The notes: generated from the letters alone by a model not told the origin. 64,000 bases of DNA from Nesterenkonia pannonica (GCF_019575955.1 NZ_CP080575.1:930001-994000); one strand, 5' to 3'. Positions 43,671-54,742 are shown, counted from the first letter of the stretch. A program made the numbers and translations.

Positions 43671-43738
43671 ATGTTTCACGCGGCCTACACCCATGTTTCA
43701 ATAATGTTTCTGCGCAAAATGACGGATAACTCTGCGCA
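43671..43738. promoter_or_regulatory. Direct repeats between AraC/PAS gene and cyanase operon
   Basis: ATGTTTCA occurs at 43671-43678 and again at 43693-43700, 22 bases apart, with ATGTTTC at 43704, 11 bases further. TCTGCGCA occurs at 43709-43716 and 43731-43738, also 22 bases apart. Repeats two helix turns apart in the space between an AraC-type gene and its probable target are what an AraC dimer would bind. Binding is inferred. Confidence 0.5.
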
Positions 43739-43840
43739 GAATGCCTTGGGGTGCTGCGGTAATTCTCCATAGATTCGAGGAGTCGTCGGCCCGGATGCAC
43801 TCGGGCTGAGGAATTCTCACCCTTCAAGGAGGCAGTCGCT

Positions 43841-44292
43841 GTGAAACCATTTGTGAGCAAGCAGGAAGCCGCCCAGCAGGTGCGTGTGGCCCGGCACCGC
43901 GCAGGGATGAGCTGGGCGCAGATCGCCGAGCAGCTCGGCGTCGACAAGGAGTGGAGCACCGCCGCCCTGCTGGGCAGCCACCCCATGACCGCAGAGCAGT
44001 CACACGTCGTCCAGGAGCTCCTCGACCTCGACGACTCCACCGCAGAAGCCCTCCAGATGCAGCCCTATCGGGCAGCGCTGACGGAGGACGTCGTCTCCGA
44101 CCCCACCGTCTACCGGTTCCATGAGGCGCTCATGGTCTACGGCCCAGCCATCAAGGAGCTCATCCATGAGGAGTTCGGCGACGGCATCATGTCCGCCATC
44201 AACTTCCAGATGAGCGTCCGTGGCGCGAGCACCCCGGCGGCGACCGCGTCGTCGTCACCTTCGACGGCAAATTCCTCGACTACCAGTGGTGA
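43841..44292 (+). CDS. cynS: Cyanase (cyanate hydratase)
   Basis: About 150 residues (E. coli 156). GTG 43841 with AAGGAGG eight bases upstream. N-terminal helical domain: MSWAQIAEQLGVDKEWSTAA; catalytic C-terminal domain: DPTVYRFHEALMVYGPAIKE and HEEFGDGIMSAINFQMSV, which hold the conserved Arg (YRF), Glu (HEA) and Ser (MSAINF) of the active site. The last residues after a break near 44233 read RVVVTFDGKFLDYQW, the usual end. It converts cyanate and bicarbonate to ammonia and carbon dioxide in the cytoplasm. One base separates its stop from the next ATG, so it heads a cyanate operon. Confidence 0.92.
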
Positions 44293-44293
44293 C

Positions 44294-45564
44294 CATGAAC
44301 CGCCCCACGTGCACTCGCCGTCGCAGAGCAGACGCCCCGGCAGGCTCACCCGCCGCAGCCTGCTCGGCCTGGGCGGAGGCGCGCTCGGCGCCGGGCTGCT
44401 CTCCGGGTGCAACCCCACCGGCGGCACCCCGAGACCAACCCCTGGGCATCGACTTCGCCGCCGCCATGGAGTAAGTAAGCGAACTCGAGCAGCGCAATGT
44501 CACCGTCGGATTCGTGCCGATCACCTGCTCCTCGCCGATCATCAACGCCGCAGCCATGGGCATCTTCGAGCAGTACGGCCTCAACGTCACCCTGCAGCGC
44601 TACACCGGCTGGGGCGAGCTGTGGATCGCGTTCGTCGCCGGCGAGCTCGACGCCACCCAGATGCTCATCCCCATGCCCCTGGGCATCCACCACAACTTCG
44701 CCGTAAGCCACCGCGCCACCCGCCTGCCCTACATCACCAACACCAACGGACAGGCGATCACACTGGGCCTGCAGCACGAAGGGCGGGTCAACGGCCCCGA
44801 AGACTTCGACGGGCTCACCCTCGCGGTCCCGTTCGACTACTCGGGCCACAACCTGCTGCTGCGCGACTACCTCGCCCTCGGCGGGCTCGACCCGGACTAC
44901 GACGTCGGAATCCAGGTGATGCGCCCCTCAGACATGGTCGCCGCACTCAACGTCGGAGACATCGACGGGTTCCTCGCCCCGGACCCCTTCAACCAGCGGG
45001 CGGTGGCCATCGGCGCCGGGTACCTCTACACCCTGTCCAAGGAGCTGTGGGACGGGCACCCCTGCTGCAGCTTCGCCGTCGCCGACGAGTTCGCCGCTGC
45101 GAACCCCAACACGTACGCGACCCTGCTGCGCGCCATCGGCGACTCAGCGATGTGGACCGACCAGCCCGACCACCGGTCCCTGGCCGCCGAGACCATGGCC
45201 GGGCGGGCGTTCCTCAGCCAGGATCCGGCCGTGCTCGACGCGGTGCTCAGCGGCGACTACGAGGACGGCACCGGCCAGGAGCACTCGGTGGAGGACCGCA
45301 TCGGGTTCCAGCCCTACCCCCACGAGAGCTACGCCATCTGGGCGCTCACCCAGCTGCAGCGGTGGGATCTCGCCCCCACCGAGGGCTACGACTCCGCGGA
45401 GGACTACCAGAGGGCCGTGCGCGACGTGCTGGACCCGGACACCGCCGTGCCCATTCTGGAGGAGCTCGGCGCTGACACCTCTCCCGGGAGACAGAAACCA
45501 TCATCGGCCGCACATTCGACCCGGCAGACCCCTGCCCTGGACCCACAAACAGGTGAACGCATGA
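44294..45564 (+). CDS. NrtA/CmpA-like ABC solute-binding protein (Tat lipoprotein)
   Basis: About 423 residues. ATG 44294; a break in C4 at about 44303-44306 leads to the frame with a twin-arginine lipoprotein signal, LTRRSLLGLGGGALGAGLLS before Cys. The mature part follows the nitrate/cyanate/taurine binding-protein pattern: VTVGFVPITCSSPIINAAAM, GIFEQYGLNVTLQRY, LDATQMLIPMPLGIHHN, GLTLAVPFDYSGHNLLLRDY, VGDIDGFLAPDPFNQRAV. An in-frame TAA sits at 44472 in the string TAAGTAAGC and is taken as an error. The stop overlaps the permease ATG (ATGA at 45561). With cyanase upstream, cyanate (or nitrate) is the likely ligand. Confidence 0.83.
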
Positions 45565-46426
45565 GCACCCAAGCACCCGAGACCACCGCCGCCCCATCGT
45601 CCGCCGAGCAGGGCGCACCAGAGGCCCTGCAGCGCCGCGCCAGAGCCCAACGAGCGCGGGATCGGGTCCGCACCACGGGCCTGTTCCTCGCGTTCTTCCT
45701 CGCGTTCATCGCCGTGTGGCACCTGGGCACGGCCGGGCTCGACGACGGGGCCTGGCGCCCACCCCGGCGGCCACCTGGGACCGGCTCCTGGAGATGCTCG
45801 GGGATGCGTTCCTGCTGGACGGGCCCAACAACGTGGGCATCTTCTACCACCTGCTGGCCTCCATCCAACGGGTGCTGCTGGGCTTCGGGATCGCGGCACT
45901 CATCGCCATACCCCTGGGCCTGCTGCTGGGCACCTCGCAGGTGTTCAACGACGGCCTGGACCCCTTCATCCAGGTCCTGAAGCCGGTCTCCCCGCTGGCA
46001 TGGCTGCCCCTGGGACTGGCGCTGCTCCGGGACTCGCAGATGACCGCGATCTTCGTGATCTTCATGGCCGCGCTGTGGCCCATCCTCATCGCCACCATCG
46101 ACGGAGTCCGACGCGTCAACCCGCTCTACCTGGACCTGGCCAAGAGCCTCGAAGCCGACACCAGGACCAGCACCTTCAAGGTGCTGCTGCCCGCCACGCT
46201 GCCCGGCATCGTCACCGGGCTGCGCACCGCCCTGTCCACCGCCTGGCTGGTGATCGTCGCCGCCGAGATGATCGTCGGAGGACGCGGCATGGGCCACTTC
46301 GTATGGAACGAATGGAACGCCCTGAACACCCCCAGCATCGTGGTGGCCATCGTGATCATCGGCGGGGTGGGATTCATCCTGGACCGCTCGATCGCGCAGC
46401 TGCAGCGGCTGGTCCCCAAGGGCTGA
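45561..46426 (+). CDS. NrtB-like ABC permease
   Basis: About 288 residues. After a ~40-residue tail the membrane part has six segments: TGLFLAFFLAFIAVWHLG, HLLASIQRVLLGFGIAALIA, IPLGLLLGTSQVFND, MTAIFVIFMAALWPILIA, LSTAWLVIVAAEMIVGGRGM and IVVAIVIIGGVGFILDR. The EAA-type loop reads AKSLEADTRTSTFKVLLPAT before LPGIVTGLRTA. This is the NrtB/SsuC/TauC family. One break near 45757. Placed between the binding protein and the ATPase of the same transporter. Confidence 0.87.
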
Positions 46427-46446
46427 GACGCTAAGGAGACACTGAG

Positions 46447-47256
46447 ATGACTGCACAGACCATGCCGCAGGAGACCACCACCGCACCCCCGGTGGTGAAG
46501 ATCGACAGGATCACCAAAGGCTTCCCCAACCGGAAGAAGGGGTTCCAGAGAATCGTCGCCGAGACCAACGTCGACATTCAGGAGGGGAATTCATCACCAT
46601 CATCGGGCCCTCCGGCTGTGGGAAGTCGACCATCCTGAAGATGCTCGCCGGACTGGAGTCTGCGGACGAGGGCGCCATCCTGCTGGAAGGGGAGCCGATC
46701 ACCGCCCCGAGCCGCCAGCTGGGCATCGTGTTCCAGCAGCACGTGCTGCTGCCGTGGATGTCCGCCCGGCAGAACGTCGTCTTCGCCCTGGAGACCGAGC
46801 CCGGCAGCACCAGCACCAAGGAGGAGCTGCGGGAGCGGGCCGACAAGTACCTGGACCTGGTGAATCTCAGCCATGCGGCTGATCAGCGCCCCTCCCAGCT
46901 CTCCGGGGATGCAGCAGCGCGTCGGAATCGCCCGCGCCTTCGCCCTGGAGCCGAAGGTGATGCTGCTGGATGAGCCGCTGGGGGCACTGGACGCCCTGAC
47001 CCGCCACGAGCTTCAGCTGCAGCTGCTGCGGCTGTGCGAGCAGCAGAAGAGAACGTTCATCATGGTCACCCACGATGTGGACGAGGCCCTGCTGCTCTCC
47101 GACCGGATCCTGGTGATGGGCTCAGGGCCCAACGCGGAGATCATCCACGACATCACTGTCCCCTTCGGCAGGCCCCGCGACGCGGAGACCGTGGAGCAGG
47201 ACGCCAAGTATCACGAGCTGCGCAGCTTCCTGCTGGGCTCCCTGACGAGTCATTGA
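46447..47256 (+). CDS. NrtD/TauB-like ABC transporter ATPase
   Basis: About 269 residues. Walker A is IGPSGCGKSTIL near 46603, Q-loop VFQQHVLLPWMSARQN, signature LSGGMQQRVGIARA near 46899 (split by a break in the GGGG at about 46906), Walker B VMLLDEPLGALDALT and the switch histidine in TFIMVTHDVDEA. ATG 46447 follows AAGGAG. A second break is in G4 near 46585-46588. It powers the importer encoded by the two upstream genes. Confidence 0.9.
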
Positions 47257-47268
47257 GAGGCTGGGCTG

Positions 47269-47743
47269 ATGAGTGCTGAGCAGAGCCGTCCGCCGCTGCC
47301 CCGTTCGACGCCGAGACGGCTGCGCAGAAGGTGCGCGCGGCGGAGGACGCGTGGAACACCCGAGACCCGCACAAGGTTTCGCTGGCGTACACCGAGGACA
47401 GCAGCTGGCGCAACAGGGACCTGTTCCTCACCGGCCGCGCGGCGATTGAGGACTTCCTCATCGTGAAGTGGGGCCACGAGCTCGAGTACCGCCTCATCAA
47501 AGAGCTGTGGGCCCACGAGGGGAACCGGCTGGCCGTACGGTTCGTCTATGAGTGGCAGGACGCTGCGGGGACTGGTTCCGCTCCCACGGCAACGAGAACT
47601 GGGAGTTCGCGGACAACGGGCTCATGCGGGTGCGGATGGCGTCCATCAATGATCAGGCGATCGGCGAGGACGACCGGCTGTTCCGGTGGCCGCAGGGTCC
47701 ACGGCCTGCTGATCACCCCGGGCTGAGCGAACTGGGTCTCTGA
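47269..47743 (+). CDS. NTF2/SnoaL-like protein (DUF1348-type)
   Basis: About 158 residues. After a short N terminus: [68 protein letters not shown] and [20 protein letters not shown], which match the nuclear-transport-factor-2-like DUF1348 family. Breaks near 47303, 47568 and 47697. It closes the cyanase operon (12 bases after the ATPase stop), but its reaction is not known; family members bind small ligands in a cone-shaped pocket. Confidence 0.75.
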
Positions 47744-47776
47744 AGCTCGCAGGACCTGAGCGCCAGGCAGGACGGT

Positions 47777-48726
47777 TCAGAGGGTCGCCGTCCCACGACA
47801 GGTCGGCATCCGTTCGCACCGACAGCACTTCGAGGCCGGGGGTGTGCGTGAGCTCACGGATCAGTTCGGTCGTTCCCGCGATGAGCGTGGAGTCATCGTC
47901 GATTTCTGTCGCGAGCACCCACGCTCGATCCTCGGGCCACAGGATGCTGGGGACTGGGCCCATGCCGGGTCCTCCACCCATGGAGCCCGCGCGGGCCACC
48001 TCTGGTTCGCGAAATCGTCTGCGCCCGCCTCGAAGAGAATGTACTCCCGGCCTGTATCCCCATGAAGGCTGAGCTTTGGGTAAGCAGCGACCTCGGCCGT
48101 GAGCGCGCCCGACCCCGGCTCGAATAGGCGCGCCGGAACGGGACAAGCGACCTCTTGAGGCGCTGCGCGACGCCGTACCAGAAGGGAGTCAGAGTGATGA
48201 CTGGTCGTCGGAACGGTGCCGCGCCTACTGAGCTGACCAGGCCGCCCCATCCCGACCAGATTGCCGCAATGCCGGCATCCGGCGTGGAGGTATGGCGGGC
48301 GAGCACGCGCGCTGTCGCCGTGAGGGAGGTCGCATCCAGGCTGCCCTCATGCGGCTCCCCGTAGCGCCACCCATCTGGAGCGATCGCTTGCTGCACCACA
48401 TCTGATTCGTGCGGTACTAGCCGGGCGTACTGGGCTTCAGGGTGCATGGTCGTTCCGAACGAGGTCGCAGCCTGCGCCCACGTGGCGCGCTCAGATTCGA
48501 GCAAGGAGTCGATGTCTGCGAAACCCTTAAAGTACGTCGCTTCGTCGATGCCCTGCCATGTCTTGGTGGGCACCGGACGGTCGCGCTTCAGAGGATGGAA
48601 GACGCGCGCGTACATCTCGTAGCCCCGGGGCACGATCGACAGGATGCTGCCGAAAGGCTCGGCTTCCAGCGGGCGAAGCCATTCGCCGCGGCTCACATCA
48701 CGCACGTATCCGAAGCTTTCAGACAT
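47777..48726 (-). CDS. Unrecognised protein (~310 residues)
   Basis: Begins MSESFGYVRDVSRGEWLRPL at ATG 48726. Seen in it: IVPRGYEMYARVFHPLKRDR, PTKTWQGIDEATYFKGFADI, IAAIWSGWGGLVS and, after breaks near 48150 and 47990, GREYILFEAGADDF, ARAWVLATEIDDDSTLIAGT (part) and LIRELTHTPGLEVLSV. No signal peptide or membrane helix. The end is uncertain: one frame stops at 47777, another runs to 47646 and would overlap the NTF2-like gene. I recognise no family with certainty; similar proteins of this look are annotated as hypothetical in Actinobacteria. Confidence 0.6.
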
Positions 48727-48770
48727 CTAGGCTCTTTCTCGAAGTTCGACGCGACATGGTCGGCTCAAGC

Positions 48771-49061
48771 CTATAGAGACGTGTTCCTGTCGTTGTGCCA
48801 CTGGGGTGTCCCGCCCCGGTGGGAAGGACGGGAGGCTGATCCGTCGGGGTGGATGCTGCGTGTTTCGGAGCGCCGCATTCGGCTTCCGTGCCAGTCGCTG
48901 AGGTAGACCTTCGGCAGGATCTTCGTGACGGCCAGGGCGACGTACATGACGGTATTGATCGCCACGAAGCCTGCCAGGGTCTGGAACCATGCCGACTGCA
49001 GCAGCGCCGGAGAGAAGAGGACGCCCAGCTGTGTGCCGTGGGTGAGAGTGAGGCTAAGCAT
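48771..49061 (-). CDS. Small membrane protein coupled to the upstream glycosyltransferase
   Basis: 96 residues, unbroken. ATG 49061 lies within the end of the glycosyltransferase gene (8-base overlap), a strong sign of coupling. Residues ~8-50 hold two hydrophobic stretches (LGVLFSPALLQSAWFQTLAG and FVAINTVMYVALAVTKIL); the tail is polar and basic. No family recognised. It is likely an accessory subunit of the membrane glycosyltransferase. Confidence 0.6.
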   Translation of the reverse strand: MLSLTLTHGTQLGVLFSPALLQSAWFQTLAGFVAINTVMYVALAVTKILPKVYLSDWHGSRMRRSETRSIHPDGSASRPSHRGGTPQWHNDRNTSL

Positions 49062-50492
49062 CAGCGGTCACTGTCGACTCGTCCGTGCGCCTGCGAGAGA
49101 GGCTCTGCGTCTCTGCCGTGGTGTTCCCCCAGGCTGCGTTCTTGCCCAGGGTGATGTCGATGACGCCTTTGACGTACACAAGGTTCAGGAACATGTCGAA
49201 GAGCAGCTCGGGGAAGAGCGTGGCCGCCAGCAGTCGCGCCCGCCAGCCGCCTCGCCACACGCTGACGACCCGTTCGACGACGAACAGCAGACCGATGCCG
49301 AGCCAGAAGGGGAACCAGATCCAGCGGTCTACGGAGAGGACCGTGATGAAGATCAGAAGGAAGAACGTGCCCAGGGCGATGACGCTGTAGCCGATGCCCA
49401 GCTGCTGCGCCCAGTAGCGGAATGTCTGCCGGTTGATCCCGTAGGCCCCGATGTTCTCCAGGGCGCCGCGCTGCCAGCGCAGACGCTGCCTCCACAGCAG
49501 GCGCAGGTTCGGCATCAGCTCGGTGACCACGCTGCACTCGGTCGGTGAGATCATCAGACCGCCCAGAGACTTGATCGCGATGGTGAGCTCGTTGTCCTCG
49601 GTCAGGGCGGCGGTGTCGTACACGTCCCCGTGCCGTCCTGGGAGTGTGTCTCCTCGCTGGTCTGCGATCGTGCGCAGCGCTTTGGGCCTGAACAGTGAGG
49701 CGGTGCCCGTCAGGACGAACACGCGTCCGCGGCGACGTCTGATCTGGCGGCCGTAGCGGGTGTATTCGTTCCGCTGAAACTGGCCGAGCAGGCCGTGGCC
49801 CTCTTCGCCGTAGAAGAGCCCGCCGACGGCCATCAGTGCACGGTCCTGGGTGAATTTGTGCACGGCCGCTTCGAGGAACCCGTCGTCGAGCCAGGTGTCG
49901 GCGTCCATCACCATCACCACGTCATTCGGCCCCTGTGCGGGCAGGACCTCTTTGAGCGCTTGGTTCAGTGCCCCGGCCTTCTTCTCGGTGTTGCCGACCG
50001 TCTCAAAGACCTCGACCCCTGCATCGCGGGCGACCTCTGCAGTGCGGTCGGTGCAGTTGTCGGCCACGACGATCACACGTGCGGGCAGGTGCGACTGCGA
50101 AGCCAGTGAGGAGAGCGTCTGCGGCAGCGGCGTCTCCTCGTTGTGCGCGGGGATGAGCACCGTCACCGTCACGGGTCCGTGAAAGACTCCGCGCGTCTCG
50201 GCCATGACGATCTTGGGCGCGAGGGGAGTGGCGACTTCATCCGAGGAACGACGGGAGCGGTTTGTGGCTCGTCGGTCGAACACAGAGACGGCGGAAGCCA
50301 CCATCAGCACCAGGACCACTGAGGTGAGCACAAACCCCAACTGCGGGGCCTGAGGGTTGTAGAGCACAGACAGCTCACCGCCGATGAGTGCCTCGCGCGG
50401 CTCAGCCGCAGTCAGGCCTGAGCTTCTGCGAGGACGAACCACAGGAACAGGGCCATCGCCGCGGTCGTGCTGACGATGAGCACACCCGTCAT
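49054..50492 (-). CDS. Membrane GT2 glycosyltransferase
   Basis: About 479 residues. ATG 50492 starts a hydrophobic helix (MTGVLIVSTTAAMALFLWFV); a break near 50422 leads to a second helix (LGFVLTSVVLVLMVASAVSV). The GT2 domain has VTVTVLIPAHNEETPLPQTL, RVIVVADNCTDRTAEVARDA, VVMVMDADTWLDDG (DAD), GTASLFRPKALR, ALTEDNELTIAIKSLG (TED) and RLLWRQRLRWQRGALEN (QxxRW). C-terminal helices follow (VIALGTFFLLIFITVL and FPFWLGIGLLFVVERVV). It is of the processive synthase type and may make an exported polysaccharide or glycolipid. The frame continues upstream to 50709 but without a family match. Confidence 0.82.
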
Positions 50493-50548
50493 CCGGTGAA
50501 GTCGTCTCAGAGTTCTGCCCCCTCAGTATGAAACGTCGTCTGCGGACC

Positions 50549-52628
50549 TCAGCCCGCGCAGTTCTGTTCGAGCCATCCGGGCCCCTCGCTGGGGTCCATC
50601 GGCTCCGACCAGAAGAACCCTTGGGCCTTGTCGCAGCCGAGTCGCTGCAGCTCGTCGAGCTGCGGCTTCTCCTCGACCCCTTCACCGATGACCTCGATGC
50701 CCAGAGCATGGGCGAGGTTGATCACCGCCCCAATGATCTGGTCAGACCGTGAGTCAGGAGTTCCCAGGCCTTGGACAAAGGATTTGTCCAGCTTCAGAGT
50801 CTGCACCGGCAGTCGGTGCAGGTAGCGCAGGGAGGAGTGGTTAGCCCCGAAGTCATCGATGCCGAAGCACACCCCAATTCCGCGGCCTCGTTCATATGCT
50901 CTATGGCCAGATCGAGGTCAGCGATCTCTTCCACTTCAGTGATTTCGAAGTGAAGCTGATCCGCGTCGATGCCGGTCTGAGCCAGCAGCTCCTGGGTGTG
51001 TGTGATGAAGCTGCGATCGTTCAGGTGGCGGGTCGAGAGGTTCACCGCCACCGTAGGGCGACGGAGGGTGGGGTGGTTCATCTCCCATTCCCGCAGCTGT
51101 CGCATGGCGTGCTCAAGGACCCATAAATCGATGTCCACGATGAGGCCGCTGGCGTGTGCCACGGGCAGGAAATCAGTAAGCGAGAGCAGGCCTCGTTCTG
51201 GATGCTGCCAGCGCACCAACGCTTCGAACCCGGCTGGTCTGCCCGTGTCCAGGCTGATGATGGGCTGGAAGCGCAGCCGCAGCTCGTCACGCTGCATCGC
51301 AGCGCGCAGCTGCGACTCCGTGTCCATTCGCTCAGAGACTTTCTGCTGCATAAGCTCGTCGAACTCGACAGAATTTCGACGGTGGTGGTCTTTCACCGCG
51401 TACATGGCGGTGTCTGCCTTGCGAATAAGGGATTCAGCTGTGTCGTCTGTCTCGGAGAGCGCGATGCCGATGCTGACCTTTGAGAAGATCTCTTCCCCAT
51501 CGATCAGGAAGGGGTCGTCCATTGCCGCGGAGATCCGATCCGCGAGCTGGTGGGCAGTTTCAGACTCCATATCTTCGCAGAGGAGGACGAACTCATCCCC
51601 TCCGAAGCGGGCAAGCACATCGCTGTAGCGTGTGAGCTGGCGCAGGCGCTGCGACAGTTCCACGAGCATGGCGTCACCGGCAGTATGTCCGCGGGCGTCG
51701 TTGACGATCTTGAAATGATCGAGATCGATGAACAGGACCGCCACTTGGCTTCCAGCTCGTCCCGCGCGCGCCAAGAAACGGTCCAGGTATTCGACGAGAA
51801 GCCGTCGATTCGCGAGTCCGGTCAGCGGATCGTGCATGGCCAGGTGCTCGAGCTCCTGCTCTGCTCTCTTGCGCGCGGTGATGTCCTGCAGGTGCACATA
51901 GAAGGTGCTGGGAGCACCATCGGAATCACGCAAAGAACGACGACCTGCTCTACATAGAGGACTTCGCCGTTAGGACGAAGGTAACGGCGTTCATTGCAGA
52001 GATGGACTTTATCACCGCTCACGGCTTGCTCGAACAGCGTCGACTCGTCCGCGGAGGGGATGGATAAAGTCCGTGAGTCGGTGGCCCAGGAGCTGACTCG
52101 GGGGCGGTCCAGTAAGGCCATGGCAGCAGGGTTCACGCGTGTGAGGCGGGCTTCGGTATCAGTCAGGACGATGCCGATAGGTGAGTGGTCGATGCCTAGG
52201 GCAAACAGTCGTTCGGCTTCTTCCTGCTGGGCTTGAGCCTTGCGCAGGGGAGTGATGTCGCGCACGGATGCCACGGTGTAGTTTTCGCCGTCAAGCTCCA
52301 TTTTCGAGGTGGATACCTCGCTGGGGAACTCCTGACCATCTTTGCGGCAGCCCAGGAGTTCGGAGCCTGACGTGGTCCGTGAGAACCGGCCGCGCTGAGC
52401 GGTGAGTGCTTCAGCGATCGTTGCTGTGCTCGCGCCGCCTGCCACCAGCTGCCCGGCGTGCATTCCGACGAGTTCCTCGTTGGGGTACCCAAAAAGCTCC
52501 GTGGCCCTATTGTTGGCCTCCGCTATGACTCCGCCGCCGTCGACCACCAGGACCGCATCCGGGTAAAGGTTCAAGCAACTCTTGCAGCTGAGAAGGCACG
52601 CGTCGTCTCCGCACATGAGCTGACCCAT
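50549..52628 (-). CDS. PAS-PAS-GGDEF-EAL cyclic-di-GMP signalling protein
   Basis: About 693 residues, no membrane helix. First PAS: LYPDAVLVVDGGGVIAEANN and TELFGYPNEELVG; second PAS: ALGIDHSPIGIVLTDTEARL. GGDEF domain: HDPLTGLANRRLLVEYLDRF, VAVLFIDLDHFKIVNDARGH and RFGGDEFVLLCED (intact GGDEF). EAL domain: LRFQPIISLDTGRPAGFEAL with EALVRW, VNLSTRHLNDRSF, FEITEVEEIADLD, DDFGANHSSLRYLHRLPVQT, LKLDKSFVQGLG and EVIGEGVE, so the metal-binding residues are kept. It may make and degrade cyclic-di-GMP. ATG 52628. Breaks near 52060, 51925 and 50880. The end at 50549 converges on nothing; the membrane GT lies 57 bases downstream on the same strand, so cyclic-di-GMP could act on its polymer. Confidence 0.87.
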
Positions 52629-52919
52629 TCTTTTACTAGTTATCGTTAGTTACTCATAATTAGAACATGCGCGGGTCGTCTGAACCATTCTTTCTTGTGA
52701 CGTATCTCTCATAGTGAGACCTTGGCGGACGTCCGCAGGGACTTTAAGCCGCAGACAGTTCAGGTTTCAGAGGCCGGGGTTTAGGTGCCTTGTCCACAGA
52801 TCCGAGCGAGGGGGTGGCATGCGTGCGGCGCCCGGGCTAGTCTCTTGCGGGCGACCGGGACGGAGGGGCTCTGCTCCCGGGCGCACGAACGGATTCTCTG
52901 AACGGAACGGATTTCTTCT

Positions 52920-53638
52920 GTGCTTCCACGCACCCTCAGCACGCCTGTGCTCACTGCAAGTACCTCTGCGCTCGTCCTGCTGCTCGTCTCCTCCTGCGGG
53001 GACGATCAGCAGGCTTACGAAGCGGATCCTTCTGCGGAGCCGGATACCGGTTCCTCGCCGGACGCCGACCCAGATTCCGACTCAGGCGCGGACAGCGCTG
53101 ACGAGGAAGAGGAAGAAGAGGACGAGGAGAGCGGCGAGCCGATCCCCGCTTCCGCGGACGGCCCCGCCCAAAACTGGCCCGAACCCGAGATCCCCGACGG
53201 GATCTACGAGGAGACAGAAGAAGGCGCCGAAGCCCTGCTCCACTACTGGTGGGAGGTGCTGAACCATGCCCGCATCACGGGGAGACGAGCCTCCTTGAGG
53301 AGGTTTCTTCATCGAACTGCCTCTTCTGCGAGGCGCACATTTCAAAGACCCGACAACTGTACGACGACTATGACGGTTGGTGGGTAGGGGACCCCACGAG
53401 ATTCAGGACATGTTTACTCGCCTCGACGGGGAAGATCTCGCATCCTCGGTGTTTGTCTTGGACGAGGGGATTTCGACGTATATGTGGAGGGCCAGTACGA
53501 CGGCGCGGGGAGGGTGCTCTCGATGGCGTGACTTGGCGATCACACCAGGTCTTCTCAGACGGCGGCTGGCGAGTGGAGGAGATCTACCTCTTGAATCCTG
53601 ACCAGGTCGAGCAGTTGGAAGCGGAGGCGGAGGCGTGA
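52920..53638 (+). CDS. DUF6318-type lipoprotein
   Basis: About 239 residues from GTG 52920. A lipoprotein signal (TSALVLLLVSSC) is followed by a strongly acidic linker with a run of glutamates at 53103-53126, then the conserved part: AQNWPEPEIPDGIYEETEEG, AEALLHYWWEVLNHARITG, the SNCLFCEAHI two-cysteine motif, QLYDDYDGWWVG and the end SDGGWRVEEIYLLNPDQVEQ. This resembles DUF6318 proteins of Micrococcaceae, of unknown function. Breaks near 53282, 53396, 53466 and 53510. The stop overlaps the next gene (GTGA, 53635). Confidence 0.75.
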
Positions 53639-54739
53639 GGCGAGTACGGTCATTCACCAGACTGTTCGTTGCGAGTGGCACCCTGCTACTCGTCGCGGTG
53701 CCTGCTCAGGGTGCGGCTTACGCCGACGAGACAGGGTCGTCCGATCCTGAATTCTCCGGCCAAGTTCGAGATGTGGGCATCGAACTATTGGGGCGGATGG
53801 GCGAGCATTGGGGTGAGTCTTCGTCGTCGAATCGGGTTGACGATGGTGTTGTGACCGCTCCGATTCCAGAGGAGCGGGAGAGAAGGGTGGGAAGAGGCTC
53901 TGCCCGCGTACCTGTGGACCCCCGCCAAGCGCATATTTCGTCGAACCCCTGCATCACGTCAGAGACCGAAGCCGATTTCGACTGCGTCCGCATGCTCAAC
54001 GACACCTGCGGTGATCCCACCGAAGTGCCCGAATCTCTCCAGGCTGCCGGCGGATCCACCATGGTAAGCGGGATCTTCGCGTGCAGCACCCCGGACGCAG
54101 AACCGGTGGCCGCAGCAGAGCCCGACGACGCAGAGGCTGTCGACCCTGCGGTCCTCATCCACTCGGAAGTCATCGAGGAGTTCGCGCGCCTGAGCATCGA
54201 CGTCGGCGACGTCCGCCACGACGCCGACGGGCTCGGATTCGGATACCGGAACCACCCCTCAACGTCTACGTCGACGGCACCATCGAAACCATCACCCGGC
54301 AGATGTTCGGCGCAGATGTCACCATCCGCGCCATTCCCACACAATTCAGCTTCGACTACGGAGACGGCACACCACCCAGAACCCTGCCCACCCCAGGCAT
54401 GGACCGGATCGACTACGCCCAACGCACCGGGCAGCCCACCGACCAATACATCGAAACCCCACCAGTCACACCTACCAAGAAACAGGCGTGTACGACGTCA
54501 ACGTCACCACCACCTACACCGGCGAATACCAGATCAACAACGGACCCTGGACACCCATCCCAGGAACCATCACCGCACAAGCAGACCCCAGCCAATCCGA
54601 CATCTGGCGCACCTGCTCCGCCGCCGTCTCAGGCGACTGCGAACACAGCGCCCAATGGGGATGCGGAGAAGCATTCAACGGCAGCCCGCCCCACATCTTC
54701 ACCACCAACGGATGGTGCGAAGAAACAGGCCGCTGCTAA
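53635..54739 (+). CDS. Secreted protein with PKD-like domain
   Basis: About 368 residues. GTG 53635 opens a signal peptide (FVASGTLLLVAVPAQGAAYA). Middle part: PCITSETEADFDCVRMLNDT with paired cysteines. Near the end a PKD-like domain: IPTQFSFDYGDGTPPRTLPT, then GVYDVNVTTTYTGEYQINNG and four closely placed cysteines (TCSAAVSGDCEHSAQWGCGE, ending GWCEETGRC). Breaks near 54256 and 54475. The long frame that continues past 54739 to 55536 is antisense to moaD and moaA and is not used. Together with the DUF6318 gene it forms a two-gene operon of exported proteins of unknown role. Confidence 0.65.
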
Positions 54740-54742
54740 ACC

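Noticed and set aside
47646-47776. Extension of the unrecognised 48726 gene to 47646
   Set aside because: It would overlap the convergent NTF2-like gene by nearly 100 bases and the added sequence looks like a shadow frame; an earlier stop at 47777 is available.
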